Source: Echinococcus granulosus (Eukaryota > Platyhelminthes > Cestoda > Cyclophyllidea > Taeniidae). From it: a stretch of DNA of 64,000 bases. Under the pieces are notes generated by a model that was not told the DNA's origin, ran no database searches, and saw only the letters and a program-made list of their open reading frames with translations. Position numbers and translations under genes: made by a program. Each line of letters begins with the position of its first letter. Within the stretch, counting starts at the first letter, position 1. This document shows positions 23,830-37,900 of this stretch, piece by piece. The DNA lies in contig NW_020170385.1 in the NCBI RefSeq assembly GCF_000524195.1, forward strand, positions 1,257,898 to 1,321,897, given 5' to 3'.

Positions 23830-24213
23830 TAAACAGCGTTAGGAAAATGGGCAGAATTATACTACCTAAATAAATAAGGATTTAAGAAAAATATAATTTT
23901 AGAAGGAGTAGTGCAACCAAATTCCTCTGTACATCCAATTTTGCAGTTCAATTACTTCATTTTGTAGCACCGGTATTTTACTTGTATATCCATTTTTTCT
24001 AATTAAATTCTCTACAACCATTGTTTTATTTGCAATGTAGATGCAAGGTGGTCCTAGTGATGTTGTCAATCGTAAATTTAATGATCCAAAGGCATTAGTC
24101 TTCATTTAGAATGCACTCAGTCTCACATTGATTCTTTAAAAATAAGGGAGTGAACATATCACCATGCGAACGTTGATTTCGGTTAACAGTTCTTCGGATG
24201 TGGTACAAAACTT

Positions 24214-27200
24214 TTAAACGCCGTTAAACCCCACTGCTTGACTGATGGCCTGTTTTCTCTGAGTTGGATTGTTGAGAGCAGTGTAAGTCTCGTTGATTTC
24301 AGACAAAACCAAGGTTGTGGGCAGAAGTCCATAGTTATGATTATCCGCGGATTCGGTGGTCATAACTCTTCTCTCTTGACATGGGGAGATATTTCCAAGG
24401 AGAATCGCTTTTCTTGGATGAAGTGGTGCGTAAATCGGCGGGGCTGCATACTTTACAATGAGGGCATTAGAGCGCTCACACAGTGGAGATTGAAACATGT
24501 GATTCCGTGTTATGTGATTTGGCATAGCTTGACCATTTGATCCTACAACATTAACACGCAAATCAACGAAACCCTTACTCTTCGATGGCCATTAGTAATT
24601 TTGTTGAATAAACTCGGAGGTAAAAATGTGTTGCAGCGATTTCATATTTTATTTAACTGTGCGTTTAACCATACAGACACCTCAGTCTCGGAGGTTGTAC
24701 TTCCGCTCTGCAGCATGGCCCTTGGGCCATGCTAACAGTCTCAGGCATTCCTCGGGTTAGTAATGTATGTTCTGCCATACTACTTTGGCTTATGATGATT
24801 TTGGTGAATGAAATCCCTCATTTATGACCTACCCTAGTTCTTTTTCATCCTGTTCAGGACGAAGCAAGGCATGCTTAACAAGAATCCTTCGTTCCAAATA
24901 AAGAGCTCACTGAAGGAGTAATGTTGAAATTGTTTTTAGGTGACCAGCGTTTTAACCAAGCTCGTCAAAGTACATTTGTGTTTGTCTTGCATGTAGATTT
25001 TGCAAGTCATATATTGTAGAAAAAAGTCCCACTATTTTCCTACAATGTTGCTGCATTTTAGTTGAATCCACTTATTAATGCAAAAATGAGCGTCATCACA
25101 TGGATAATTGTGGAATTAATTCACAAACGAATAAACTTTTACCTAAATTAGGCTATCTAGGTGCTTCTGGATATTTGGGCAAATTTGGTGCAAACTGGCG
25201 AATGGGGAGGTATCTGAATAGTTGAGCCACACAACATGGCTAAAAACGCTCATTTTCTCAACACAATGGATCAGGAATCATGACTGGAGAACAGCCTCAA
25301 ATCGTGTAATCGAGGGCGTTTTTAAGTTCTATGGAAGTGCTTTGTAAATTGTGGTGTTAAGAACGATACAAGGATAAGGGAGTATTGACATACCTGTATT
25401 TTCAGTTGTAGGAATTGAGCCTTCTTCGGTTTCACTAAAATTAAGTCCGCTCTAAAGAAGTAGAATACGCAACCATGTCAAAATTTTTTGCATTCCCAAA
25501 CTGCGCCGAAGTTTTCCGTTTGGAAAAGATGCAAGTAGGCACGCTATAGTAGGCTATTTTAGATTAAATTTGTAAACAACTCATTCACTCACTTGGATTG
25601 TATAATATCATTATGTTTAAATGAATAGAGATGCTGTAAATCATGCTACTTCGTGATTTTATATTAGAGGTCCGAATACTATAACTTATTCAAGGGTAGT
25701 GCAAATAAAAAAGGTGGTTATGAAAGAGCCAGATATGCTTTCAAGTGTTGAAGTGGCTAAAGCCGCCAAACTTTGTTAATTGGTGAACCAAGGGCTACCT
25801 TGCTTGTGTCATTTCGCAAAGCTATACCATTACAAGAGGTGAACACCTATTGCCAAGACAGGGCCAATTGTCCCAGGGGTTGAGCCAAAATCACGATAAT
25901 ATGTAGTAGTGCGACAAATACTCTCCTGATTTATTCATAAATCTATCGATCGTTGTGCGCATAAATATTACCTTGCATTTCTAATTGCTCCGTAATTAAC
26001 AGTATTTAGTCGTAGTATTTCTAAAGCAGACCACATGCATTTCCTCCAAAGCGCATACCTAAAGAAACTGCGAGATTTCGTAATATTTATGATTCAGTCT
26101 CCATTGTCTTTTTCATTCTTGCAACTAGTTTTCCAAAAATTTACGATGATTGGAGTTATTGGAATCGTTTTATTTGATTCCTGACAAGCAGCTACTGAAT
26201 TTAATAGCCTAAAATATGTTCCCATTTAAGACTGTACCACTTCACAGTGAAGCCCACTGTCTCTCTTGAGCACTTCAAGCGTTTCATGTAAAATATATTT
26301 GACAAAGCGCGCAAAATGTAATAACAACCATTCGGAAATAAATGTACACTAGCTTGTGTCTGTTGGCTGATAACACGTCTACGTGGTTAAATATTACCTA
26401 GTTTTACCTAGTTTAGATCCTACCTCATTCCCAATCAAAAACCGTATTATATCGCTACCTTGAAAAAGCTCTCGCATATTGTTAAATATTTTTGATATAA
26501 TCTTAATTGATAAAATATTTGGTAAAACATTTTAGAGGTAAGGTGGACTCACTTCTGGGGGTTTGAATTCGCGAAACTGGAGATCCTGCTGGCTTCCATT
26601 TATGATTCTCGATGTGTTACTAGATGTAAGTTGCAACGTAGATTGCGGAGGGGGCGAGTCTCCTTCAGAGGCAGTTGCATCGCATTTTACCGATAATTGG
26701 AATTTTGACAGCGAGACATTTCCTGTTTGAGAGGATTACAAATTGTTGGGTGCTTGATAGAGAATGCGATGTCGTCAAGTTTTATCCGTCCCTCAGCAAA
26801 GACAAACCTGCTTTTGTCAAACACTAATCTTGCAGAAGTTCTCGGTGATTTTATTGTAATATATGCTCCTGAATCCTGATAATCAGACGAATGTTATAAT
26901 ATATTAAATTAAAGATTTGACACTTGTCTAAAATGCTTAGAGGAAATTATTCAAGCACACTGTTTTCACTTTACAGACAGTTTTATCGCTAAATGCGCTG
27001 GTTTTGCTTACACTATCTTAAACAATTATTCCTTAACCTCTAGATTATTTTATTTGATGACAGTATTCTTTCAGTTGACTTAAGATGTTTGTTGAAATTG
27101 CCGTTGTGTTTGAAGAAAAATGCTCATTAGCTGTTCTAGTTCCTTGTTAAGGCGACTTCATTTCTTGAACCTATGGCAAATGTCTATGGAGAGAGCTATA

Positions 27201-30200
27201 CACGACTGAAATCTTCAAACATCGGAAATGTCTTTGATGATCCAAGCGGAGAAATGAGGTGTTAGAGGACGAAACATTTCACTAAACCACTGTAACCGAT
27301 TACTTTGGATGCTTACATAATAGTCTAATTTTCACTTATTGAGAAAAGAATAAAGTCGGAAAAGGATCCAGAAAGCCGATAAGCCTTTTAAACAGAAAGG
27401 TGGCCTAGGTAATTGGTCATGGATGTGTTCAAACTAGGGAATATTTATTGTTATCGAATGAGTATGATTCCGAAATTTAGAAGACGGGCATCATGAAGAG
27501 CGGTTCGACCTCAGAAATTCAAATTAACTGACCACCAACAAACTCAACACCTTCCCTCAGCTTTTAATCAAGGAAACTTTGACTAAACATCAAGACAACA
27601 ATGCGGCGTTTACCATTATTTTGATGAAAGCTGGAAATATGTGCTCATGCTTTCGGTCAATGCTAATTAAAAGTATTGTCTTAAATAAGAACTGCTAGAA
27701 GATTCCTAAGAAGCAAAAGCGTTTGACTAGAGATTAGTTTCAATTTACAATAAGGATTAAATAGACTTTTCAATATTTAAATGAAAATGACAAAAATTGC
27801 ATGTAATGCTGCACAAATGACTGAACTTCCCTTGAGGTAATGTAATGCCATAAGAGTAAAGGCATGCGTCACAACTTGTAAACTCTTGGCTACATCCAAT
27901 GTGTTTCTCCATTTTTCAACAAAGCTTTGATTGAGTAAAATGAATCAGAACAGCAGTACATCAAGAGGAATGACATTTTAACGTTGTCAGTTTGCTTTCC
28001 ATTCCCTCAGCTGCTTTGCAGGCGCAGTGATTTAAAATGGCATCACTCATTTAAAATTAGAAAACTTTTTTGTAAACAGAAATTGACTTAAGAATAAATG
28101 AGTATTGGAAAAGTGTGATTGCCCAAATTTCTAATCCTATTCTAATATATTATTCTGTGCTTGGAAAGTTGTAGATATAAAACACACAAAAATAACAAAA
28201 TTGGACAAAAATCGCATTAAATGATTTGCTGCCCCATTTCAGTAGTTTTAAAATCGACCCCAGTGACTATAAAATGCCAGCATGGCTTGTATTCATCTGG
28301 GAAAATGGGATTTTCAGTTCTCGTGGTCAGTAAGATCACACCAGCCTACCAGCTTAAAACGTCGCACTTGTTTCGGGAAAAAAAATTTCAAAATAAACAA
28401 ATCATTGTTGATGAGTTATTTTCAAGGGATAGGTGTTAGGGCAAACTGCTAATGAATTATGTTGCTGAAATCTTTGGCAAGTTAAGAGCTATTTTTGGGA
28501 CCTGTGAATGTGATTAACATTGTGTGTGACTTAAGAACGTCATATTAGCTTTCGTCCAACAAGTGACTCCTCTATTTAGGCAGGATCCGGCATTTTGAGG
28601 TATTTTTGATATCTCATCAAACAAATGCTTACCTAATGTTAGTGTGAATCAAACTACAATTCATAGTCTACTTGTTTATTAAAACACTGGTATTAATGAT
28701 TGTGATAATGTAGAAGAATTTTTGAGTATTATAGAGTAAAAAGTCCGCCTGCAATAACGCGGCACAATACCTCAACTTCCGTCTGATCAGCAAAGGATAT
28801 TCTTAATCACTGTCTATCAACAGCTGAGGATCGTCTTCAGCATTAATAATTGCAATGAAATACCATTACATTACCACTCATAGTGTCTAAGCACTTTTAA
28901 TGCATAGCAAAGCCACCTTATATCCCAAAGAAATTTGATAAAATATCAAGGATGTAATTTATGCAAGCAAGAATTTCACACGCTTTTGGATTTTATTACA
29001 AGTTATTGTCATTATTGTAAAAGGTAAAAAGGATTTTCAAACCGAAATCATTCCTGATGCTGACGAGCCACTTTAGTTCGGAAAAGAGGTTGCACTCACC
29101 TCGACTGGTAGTGCAACTTTTTATGCCACACGCATGCAGAGTAAAAGAGAAGCAAAGCGTTGCGTATTCGTCTCACTGATTTCTTCTGTTAATTGATATG
29201 TTCAAGTTCTTTGGTAAAATATGCTCGATCACCTTTTTTCCCTTTTTATGAATATCATTGATCACCGAATTTTAATGGTGTCTTAAAATGCATACTTAAA
29301 GTTGCTAAAACACTCCTTTTGGTAAAATTATTACTTTAAAATGATGGTGGTTAAAATATGTGTGAATAATTATCAAAAATTTAGACGATATTTAATTATT
29401 AAAACGACATTTGTTTTTCAGCATTTGTTTTCTTAACAAAGTACAAATCAGCTGTAGTAGTTGGAGTTTATTTCTACCCTTTCATTCTTAAGCAAAAAAT
29501 ACTTTTGTTTAACCGAATGCATAAGCACAATCTCCTAAGTTGTAAAGTGTACTTAGTCCCATCTCCCAAGACGACTGACTTACTGGTAGGGGTCATACTA
29601 TTTCCGATTCAAATTTAGAGTAGCCGGACATCCTGCGTTACATAAGAATATATCGAACCAGCCTCATCTGTTCCTCATATCTACTTAAGTTCCATCATCC
29701 TTTCTGTTAGCCCACCGTCGAAATAATATAATCTGAATTAACCCATTGTCCGAAGTCAGCCATCCGTGGTCAGCATTAAACGGAGAAGGGTAGCAGCACT
29801 GGCGTAAAAAGCGCCTTTCCGTTCTGGTCAGTGAATAGAACCGTGCTGCTTCTTGCTCCAAATACGCAAAATGTTACAGCGCTAGAAATTTGGAGGACAG
29901 AACAGACAAACTGCATTGTGCTTCTAAGACAAAATGATGAACGAAAATATCGTTTCTGCAGCACAGGCGGTATTGTTAGCGCAATTTTCGTTCATAACTT
30001 ATAGCAAGCAATCTGAAAAAAGGTTTAGACAAGATTCATTTTGTGGTTTTAATAGAACTGGCAGACTATTAGTTTTGAATTATTACAAAGGTGAGGGATT
30101 TTGCTCAACCAGTGGAATAGACAGAAAGGTAATAAGGACGTTGGATCTAAAAACCAATTTTTAAAAACAGAGAAATTTAATAGAGTATGCCCATGGTACT

Positions 30201-33200
30201 TAGCGTTACATTCTACGCAAACGTACCTATATAAGTGAAAAATGCACGGAATAATGGGTTTTTTACAAAAGTGATCATGAAGAGCGGAAGTTGAATTTAT
30301 ACAAGTTCCAAACTGAGCTCAATTGGGTGATGCACCGTCGATTAAATAACGCCTCTAAAGTGGTGGACAAGTCCGGAAATATCCGACTGTTCTCATGTAC
30401 ATAGCAACAACTCTCCTCCGGCCATTTGTATTGCTAAAACGGAAACCGTTGTGCTAGGCGCCAGACAAAGTGAAGTTATGCCGAACCTCTATCCCTTCAT
30501 GGGAATTCAAACATACACGAGGGAGTATTAAAGCCAACATATCGGCCGCAGTTCTTAAAATTACGCACATTATTGTTTTAAAATGAAATTTATTGGTAAT
30601 CTGCAACTTGATATTTACTTCTCGTCGACTAAGGACTGCCTCGGTTCAACAACACGCATCTTGGGTGACTGAAACTCAGTGTAATGTTCCACTCCATATG
30701 CAATTTTAAGCTGAGACAGTGAAAAAGAGGGGAATTCATCATTGCTAGATACACATAATTGGTTGCTGGATACCATGTTCACACAGTTCAGCAGTAGAAT
30801 GAATGGAAACTGATTTGTGGTAATCATGAGTAAGAGTAAATTAGTAGACCTCCTCTTTGCAACACCAGTCAAGACTGATTTCTGTTCGATCAGGCTACTG
30901 AAGACGTTTGGGTTTGTCGGACACATGCAAACGATTTGCTATATTATTATACCAGCTTTATTCTCTCAGAACAAAGACCGTTCTCATTTTTGCATGCTTA
31001 TCTTGGTAACCGGAGTGCCTTCAAATATCGCTGGGCGATTTGAATAAAGGAAGACAAAAAACCCTTACTTTTGCTTTTTATTCAACCGCTTTATTTGCGA
31101 ACACCTAAAGTCTAAGTCGCATAGATTACTTTGCGAAATAATTACAGTTCTTGGCATTTTCCAAGCAAAACATGTCTGCGCGTTGCCTTTTGTGATCCCG
31201 AAATTCAATATATTACTTTGAATGTGCTCGTCGAAGCAGAATACCAATTTTCATTGCATGAATTTCATCAGTTGAGGATAGACCGTTGGCTGTTTGTTTA
31301 GACTCTTTGAATTGAAGAGTAGGTGCATTTGCCAAGATGCATTCGTGTAATTTTCCAATCTGACCATAAGCCATTCAATACCGCTTCAAAAAAGTACATG
31401 AACTTTATTGATACTATTCATGAAACCCTGAATCCATTCCTCTTTTAACAGTTTACAATTCCGTGGTACCAGAAAACCCGTTTTTTGATCTCACAGTCTT
31501 GTATTCATCATCTTGGGTGAGTCAGTGTTATAAAACATTGTTATTGAAATGTTGATAAACAACTATGCAATTATTACTTTGAGACACTCTGTTCAACGAT
31601 TTTTTGTTCAAAAATTCTAAAAGATAAAGTAACTGGCAGTGGAGAAATTTAATGCTTTGCTTATGTCTGAAGATTAAACTTGAATGAGTGCAAATATCCC
31701 TCCCTAGGTCTCATATCTGATGACTTTACCATCACTTTTGCCATTCTTTTTCCCACCCCACTCCTCTGCGAAATTGGAAGAGTGGTAAAAAATTCCCCCG
31801 CTTAACTCTGTTGCATATGCGTCGCAGAAGTTTTCTTATATCAGTCACAAGTCTTTTAGTGTAAAGAAAATCACTCTGAGCAAAATGTAACCAGGTTTAC
31901 AAAATGCTTACCCTGGGGATAGTCTGCTGCGTAGACGATTGGAACAGCTTGACATGTAGAATACGGGTGTGAATTTATTTCCCTTTCCTCTGTAGATGTG
32001 TGACGTACAGCTTGCTGTTTAAATGGAAAGTCTCGTATGAAGAGAAACGCCAGAAGTCCAAGAACAACGATGAACATGGCAAAAATTACGACGGCTACGA
32101 TGAAAAGGTATTTTGCTTTTGCATGCCCCAAAGAAGAAGTTGAGTCGAATTCCAGCTTAGAATGCACTGTTTTATTTAAAGAAAAAACCTGTTCCATGGT
32201 AAGTTGGCTTCTTTTCACATCTTCTGTACGATGAGTCCAAGCATTTTTTGCCACTATTCCAATATCATTACTTTGATTCAAATTCCTGCCGAATAATGTT
32301 GAAACGTTTAATGGGGGATCGTAATGAATAAATATCCTTATCCTTGCAGTCTTGCTGAATGGATGAAAACCTAAGTCCATGACCGTAACATAAATCTGGT
32401 GTTCAGTCTGCGTTCTGGCATGTTTTAAGTCATTTCCTAGGAACATCTCGGTGAGAGGCTTTTTCACAATCAAATTGGTACATTTTTCATTGTCTTCAAC
32501 CTCTTCTACAGATCCAATACCAAAGTATGGTCTCAAGTATTTTGCGCACCGCAAAGTGAAGTTTAGTTTGCCGTTTTCCTGCAAATCATTATCTTTGGCA
32601 CATATTCTTAGTATGGAAGAGTTGACGGTCACATCATGAGTGGTGTTTAACGTAGCAGGTCCGGCATGAGGACCTTTCGAAAGAGCGCCTGGCTCAGTAA
32701 ATACGGGACTATTATCATTTTGGTCTTGCAGACGAATAGTGACACCAATTTCAGATGTTAGGCGCTGATGAAAAGCCCCTGTGTCCGACACGACCACCGT
32801 GACTTCATGTTCTTGCTGCTTTTCGCGATCCAATACACCGTCTACGTAAAGCTGACCCTTGCGGGTTATCCGAAAGTACGCAGGAGGATTACTATGCCAA
32901 AACGGACCCGGTGTTTGTTTAATTGAAAACTCAAGGGTCCCATTTGCTCCACTGTCTGCATCGGTAGCGTTGACTTGGCCAATAAAGCGCTCCATTAGAC
33001 GTTCCTGATCGAAAGACTCTGGAATTTCGAATACAATTCTCCCTGACTCATTCTTGTTTCCCTGGAATACTGGTGGAGAGTCATTGACATCCAACACGGT
33101 AATATTGACATCTACTGAAGAACTCAGCTGTGGATCGCCTTCATCCACTGCTTCAACTGTCACACAATAAACGGCCTTATTCTCCCTGTCAAGCGAACGC

Positions 33201-34951
33201 AAAGTCGAAATTTTTCCTGTGCGTTCGTCAATGGTGAAAGATAAGGTTGAGACGTTGTGTTTGCAGTTTTTAATGGAATATTTCAAAGCAGCGTTTCTCC
33301 CGAAATCAATATCACTTGCATGAACATAGCCCGCAACTGTTCCATCTGGCTCATTTTCTTGCACACCGATATCTCCCCTATGTTTAAATTTCGGTGCGTT
33401 GTCATTAATATCCCACACCCCTATGTCAACCATTTGGCGAGCGATGTTGGCTTGCGGACGGCCACGATCGGCACATACGATGGTCACTTGTACTCTTGAC
33501 GTTGCTTCACGATCAAACTTGATACCGTCCCGTTTGAGAAGCATAAATACGGTGGGAACTCTGATAGCCGCAGCGGGCGTTTTTAGTGGGACAAGACTGA
33601 AGGGATTAGTACAAACTAGGTTATTCCATTCTATGTCACAACTCACGGCTGCATTTTCTCCTGTATCAGCATCAGAAACTGTTATCGTAGCGAGTTTAAT
33701 TTCTCTTCCATCTTCTTCAGAAATCCAGATGTCAGTAAGTTTATAATAGCTCCAATCAGAAAGATTTTCTCTGGGAAGTGGACTAAGTGATGTAACGGTT
33801 ATTTTAGGCGTGTTATCGTTACAGTCCTCAAGAGTAACATCAATATTTGTTACGTTAGTTAAACCACCTCCATCTTTTGCCTCAACAGCTATGGAAAATT
33901 TGGGTGTGGTCTCATAATCTAGCTGCCCTATGATGTATACCTTGTCGCCATGTACCACCACTTTATAACTTGCCTGAATATCTGATTTCCTCTGCACAAC
34001 TTTGAACTTTATTAGTCCGTTTTCCTTGCTGTCCGCATCAATAGCGGCCAGTTGGATAAGAAACCGAAACGGTGTATCATATGCAAAGCCACTCAGACGT
34101 AGGAAGGAACGTAATTCAGCACTTGTTTTCCATAGCGATTGTTGAGATTGTTGAGCGCATTCGCGCAAGTGGACGTGGTACGGTAGACCAACCCATTGGG
34201 GGCTGTTGTCATTTACATCCTGGATTTCAACGGCTATTAGTAGTGCACTTGTCAGTCCTCCTCCATCATAGGCATGAAGACAGTAGAAGAGGTTTTGAAA
34301 CTTCTCGTAGTCAAGCCCACTGATCTGCCTCAATTGGGGAGTATTTTCATCCGTCATAGACAAAGTGAAATAGCCATCGTCATTAGCTGTATACGAGGGA
34401 CATGCTTGTGGACCAGAGTCTGAGTGTATACGACTGAGATGGTAACTACTTATTCCATTTTTTCCAAGGTCCGCATCCTTCGCAGGGGGCAGATAAAATA
34501 AGCCTCCAATTGGAGAGGATTCCGGTACTGATATTGTGACAGAAGATGGCTCGAAAATTGGAGAGTTGTCATTCATATCAATAATAGTTAGTTGAACTGT
34601 TTCTAGAAGACTCTCTTCGTTTGTGGTTATGTGAACTAAAAAAGCAACTTCACAGCTTGGACTTTCAAATCGATGCAAAACAAGAGATGAATTTGTTGAT
34701 TCATCGTTTTGGCAGATAGCTTCCCTATCGATTGTTTGAATGGCAAGCATGCTCCCATTTGTGGGATGAATTAAAATATATTCAGAGAGAGGTTGTCCTG
34801 CAAGACTTGTAAACGTCTTCTGATGCTGAACAATAAGCTGACCAATCAAAGTGCCAGCAGGAGTGTTTTCCTTAATGTAAAACTGATGCATGTAGGGTGC
34901 CTCACAGGAAATCAGCGGTATGACGAAGACTGTCCATGTAAGTGCAAACAT
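24214..34951 (-). CDS. Protocadherin, seven-cadherin-repeat adhesion receptor
   Basis: Type I membrane protein for calcium-dependent adhesion. Exon 1 is 34951-31912; exon 2 is 24542-24214; the join is phase 1 on both sides and gives 1122 residues. Signal peptide is about 1-18. Repeats are set by calcium linkers MNDNSP (126), VNDNSP (246), CNDNTP (377), INDNAP (515), VNDSPP (622) and QNDNSP (744), so seven ectodomain repeats, with DxD motifs such as DADSG and LDRE in most. A transmembrane helix follows at about 947-972. Exon 1 alone would end at a stop shortly after the membrane, but GTAAGC at 31911 is a strong donor and the frame beyond it is short. Exon 2 begins behind GTTAATGTTGTAG and supplies a tail with no recognised catenin site. 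Exon 1 is certain; the exon 2 link is inferred from phase and open frame. Confidence 0.9.
24543..31911 (-). other. Protocadherin intron, 7.4 kb
   Basis: AT-rich, with one LTR-like block near 24696. Open frames on the - strand at 30926-30615 and 29964-29776 were considered as extra exons. Neither offers an acceptor in the phase the upstream donor needs while keeping its own frame. No RNA gene recognised. Confidence 0.55.
24696..24825 (+). repeat. LTR-like block, copy E
   Basis: Starts AGGTTGTACT exactly as the 43551 repeat does. It then shows a CATGC..A..AGTC core and TGTATGTTCTGCCATACTA, matching ATAGATATTCTGCCCCAGTATCA. The 3' half is poorly conserved, so the end is approximate. It sits antisense in the protocadherin intron. 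Confidence 0.45.
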
Positions 34952-34963
34952 ATTTAAAGCACT
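34952..34963 (-). promoter_or_regulatory. Acceptor-like site before the protocadherin ATG
   Basis: Reads GGTTTCTAG followed by a 10-base leader and the ATG. It could be a 5' UTR intron acceptor or a spliced-leader site. Confidence 0.35.
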
Positions 34964-37900
34964 AGAAACCTTCCATTTAGTCGAATATGACGTGAAATGT
35001 GCTCTTTTGTGTCAATTCCAATGAGAGGAAGCTTATGAATCTACTCTGAGCAACCTATCGGCCAATCAAAATATGCCAAATATCCGATTGGTTAAAAAAG
35101 TCTGAGAAAATGCTTGAGTAGTACTTCCAAGCGGCCAATATTCATTTGTATATGATGCTATGCGTTTATTTAAAGTTATTTTGGAAACATTTAAAATGCC
35201 AAATCGATAGGCGCTGCATCCCAATTAGTTTATATACTACCAAAAACATGAAACAATAAGGGTTTAAAAAAGGGACTTTCGAAAAAAAAAGGCAAATCAA
35301 ATGCTCTAAATTAAGGTGATGAAGTGAATGGCTGAAAGTTCCTGTCACATCATTCAGAATCCAAGTGCAAAAATTGTTTTACAATTCTGACTCTAAATTG
35401 ATTGGAACGGAGTGAATTGCTGCAGTTTTTAATTCGCTTAAAAGCTTAGTGTTATTTAGGAAAATTAACAAAGTCAGCACTGTATGCCATAACTAATGCT
35501 TACCTGATCTGATGAAAGTTAAAAATAATTACTAACTCTCACCCCAAACTTCGAAAAATCCTTTGATTTGCATTAAAGTGCGGTCGACTACACTCCATTT
35601 CACCCCACTTAAATTTTTCACGCCCCTTAGTGCCCTATTCGAGAGTTGAATCAAGAATCAAGACGGGTGTATTTTGTCGGAATTACCAGTCATGTTGTAG
35701 CAAACACTCCCCTTCCGTCTAGCTTCCAAATTTAATAAATTGCGGGGAATTGGATAAGTTAAGTCGGTTTAAAAACCTTCTTTACATACAAGGAGGGAAT
35801 CCGCGACGTGGAGTCAATAAGCGTTAGGCAATTATTATTAACTTACCAAAGGCTCCTTGAGCCCAATAATTCCATGCCTTGAAAACTGGGAATGACAAAT
35901 TAGGTGGATAATTTTCCCCTTACTGGTAGCAAAAAGTGCAGATATGGCAAGAAATTGTGGTAAAGTTGGTTGAATGTGTCCAATGTTCCGAATTAAATTT
36001 GACTTCAGACATGTAAATATAGAAAATCTAAGCTTAAATTTCATGTTATATTGAAACTTGGATTTCACGCCTTTTGGCTGCTAACCTAAAAAAGGCCGGT
36101 AATTGATTTCGTTGAGTTGAGTAACCCTCTCTTCTGAGTAAGGGCTAAATAAGATATAGACGGGAGGCACCGAAGGCGCCCTTGATGTTAATTTGAGGAA
36201 AATACAATTACCCGTTTAAAGTCATTGCTACCCTCGAGTCATAAACCTCAACTAAGTTGATTGTGCCGAGACTATTAATTATCATTCCGAATTTGTTTTT
36301 CATGGTCCTTGGTTTGTAGAAAATGTTTAATTTTGTCGAGTCAGAGCCTTTCCTTTGTGTCGCGCCATTTTGCGTTAATTATTAGCCAAATCTAATGAAG
36401 AACAGCTTTAACTTTATTGTTAGTACAGCCTACAGAACAGCAAATTCACGCCCCCTCCTTCGATTAACTAGTTTTCAGCACCACCTATGCCTTACCTGCT
36501 TTAGTGTTCAGGGAGCTGACCCCTAAATTAACTATTTTGCAAGTGATTGGATTTAGTTTAAATGATATTCTGGTCAAAAACAAACGTACAATAATAGCCA
36601 AATCATCCAACTATATCCATAGGCTTATGGCTAAGACCAGGGGTTTTCTCAACTTGGTGCTTTCGAGGCGCACACCAGCGCACGACTTAAACCACTCACA
36701 GGCACAGCAGACTGACTCAACATTTGCGAGCAATGGGTGCTATATTGTACTTCGCACAAAGTGCAATCAAAGATAAAAATAAAATACTTTGCTACTAATG
36801 GCTGCGTTTACTTTTCTAGAACCGATTAAACTGCCACGAAAATGCAAGAAAATTGGGATTTTATTAAGCACTCCGAAAAACTTTGTTGAATATTTCACAA
36901 AGAGAATTGCTAACTAAATAACAATGGCAAAAAATCCTTCCAAAAAGAAGACTTTCTAAATCATTTGCCCATTTTTGGCAAGCACAAAGTCGACCCAGTG
37001 AAATTGAAAATGACCACTTAAAAATTAAGCTTGTTTTAGATTATGCAAGTTGACAAATATGATAAATTTTGTGCATAGTAAGATGAAAACAGTCGCGTAA
37101 AAAACAAAACCACTTTCTTGTGTTGAATTCTCTTAATATGACTTCGACCAATCTTGTTAATGCTGTTTCGAGTTAGGCACTTTGCGATAGCGGGATTGGA
37201 ATAGTTAGTAATTGCCTAGGCATTAGCACAACTACTGTAAATTATCAAAAGTAAAAGTTTATTACAAGTAAAATGAATTATTTAGGTTTTTTCCATTACA
37301 AAATCGAAGGTTTCCAGATTACCATTGTGATTAAAAACTTTTACTTGACTATTAACTTCAAATCACTAAGTAAACATAATTATAAGAGCTTAGTCAAATA
37401 GCGAACTTCTTTTGCTTAGATTTGGAGTACCCCTTAGCAATGATATTTTTCGAAAATCTCGAAACCATTGCAATCCCAAAAAAATATCCAAACATTCACA
37501 AATTGAAACATAAAGGTCAAAACTTCCTCCAGTACAACAATGTAGGATTCATCTCAAAACGAATTATGGACAAAAACAAAGCTTTTTAGATTTTGTTCCT
37601 TACCACCCGTGAATCCTTCCCAGACATGTTCAGCAGCATTTCCGATAGCATGAAGGAGCTCTCAGTTAATGGTGTGGAGGGTTATTTCAGTTTTAATTAT
37701 GTTTGCTTTAAGCAAACAGTGACGGCTTTGAAGTGGTAATTTTCGCGTATTATAACTAGATAGCATTACTTTTGTTTGAATTTGTGCATTTGTTTTTTTG
37801 CAAGCTCATTTTTTCTGCGGTTGACTAGGGAACGCTATTCACAGATTGCCTTAGTCTGATATCACTAGCATTAAATGCTCAAATTCGGGCTCACGTTCAG

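Noticed and set aside
23899..24105. 68-codon frame on the - strand as a further protocadherin exon
   Set aside because: It follows the tail exon's stop, and no donor precedes that stop in a fitting phase. It most likely lies in the 3' UTR.
30615..30926. Minus-strand frame inside the protocadherin intron as an alternative tail exon
   Set aside because: Its acceptors give phase 0 or 2 for its own frame, while the upstream donor needs phase 1.
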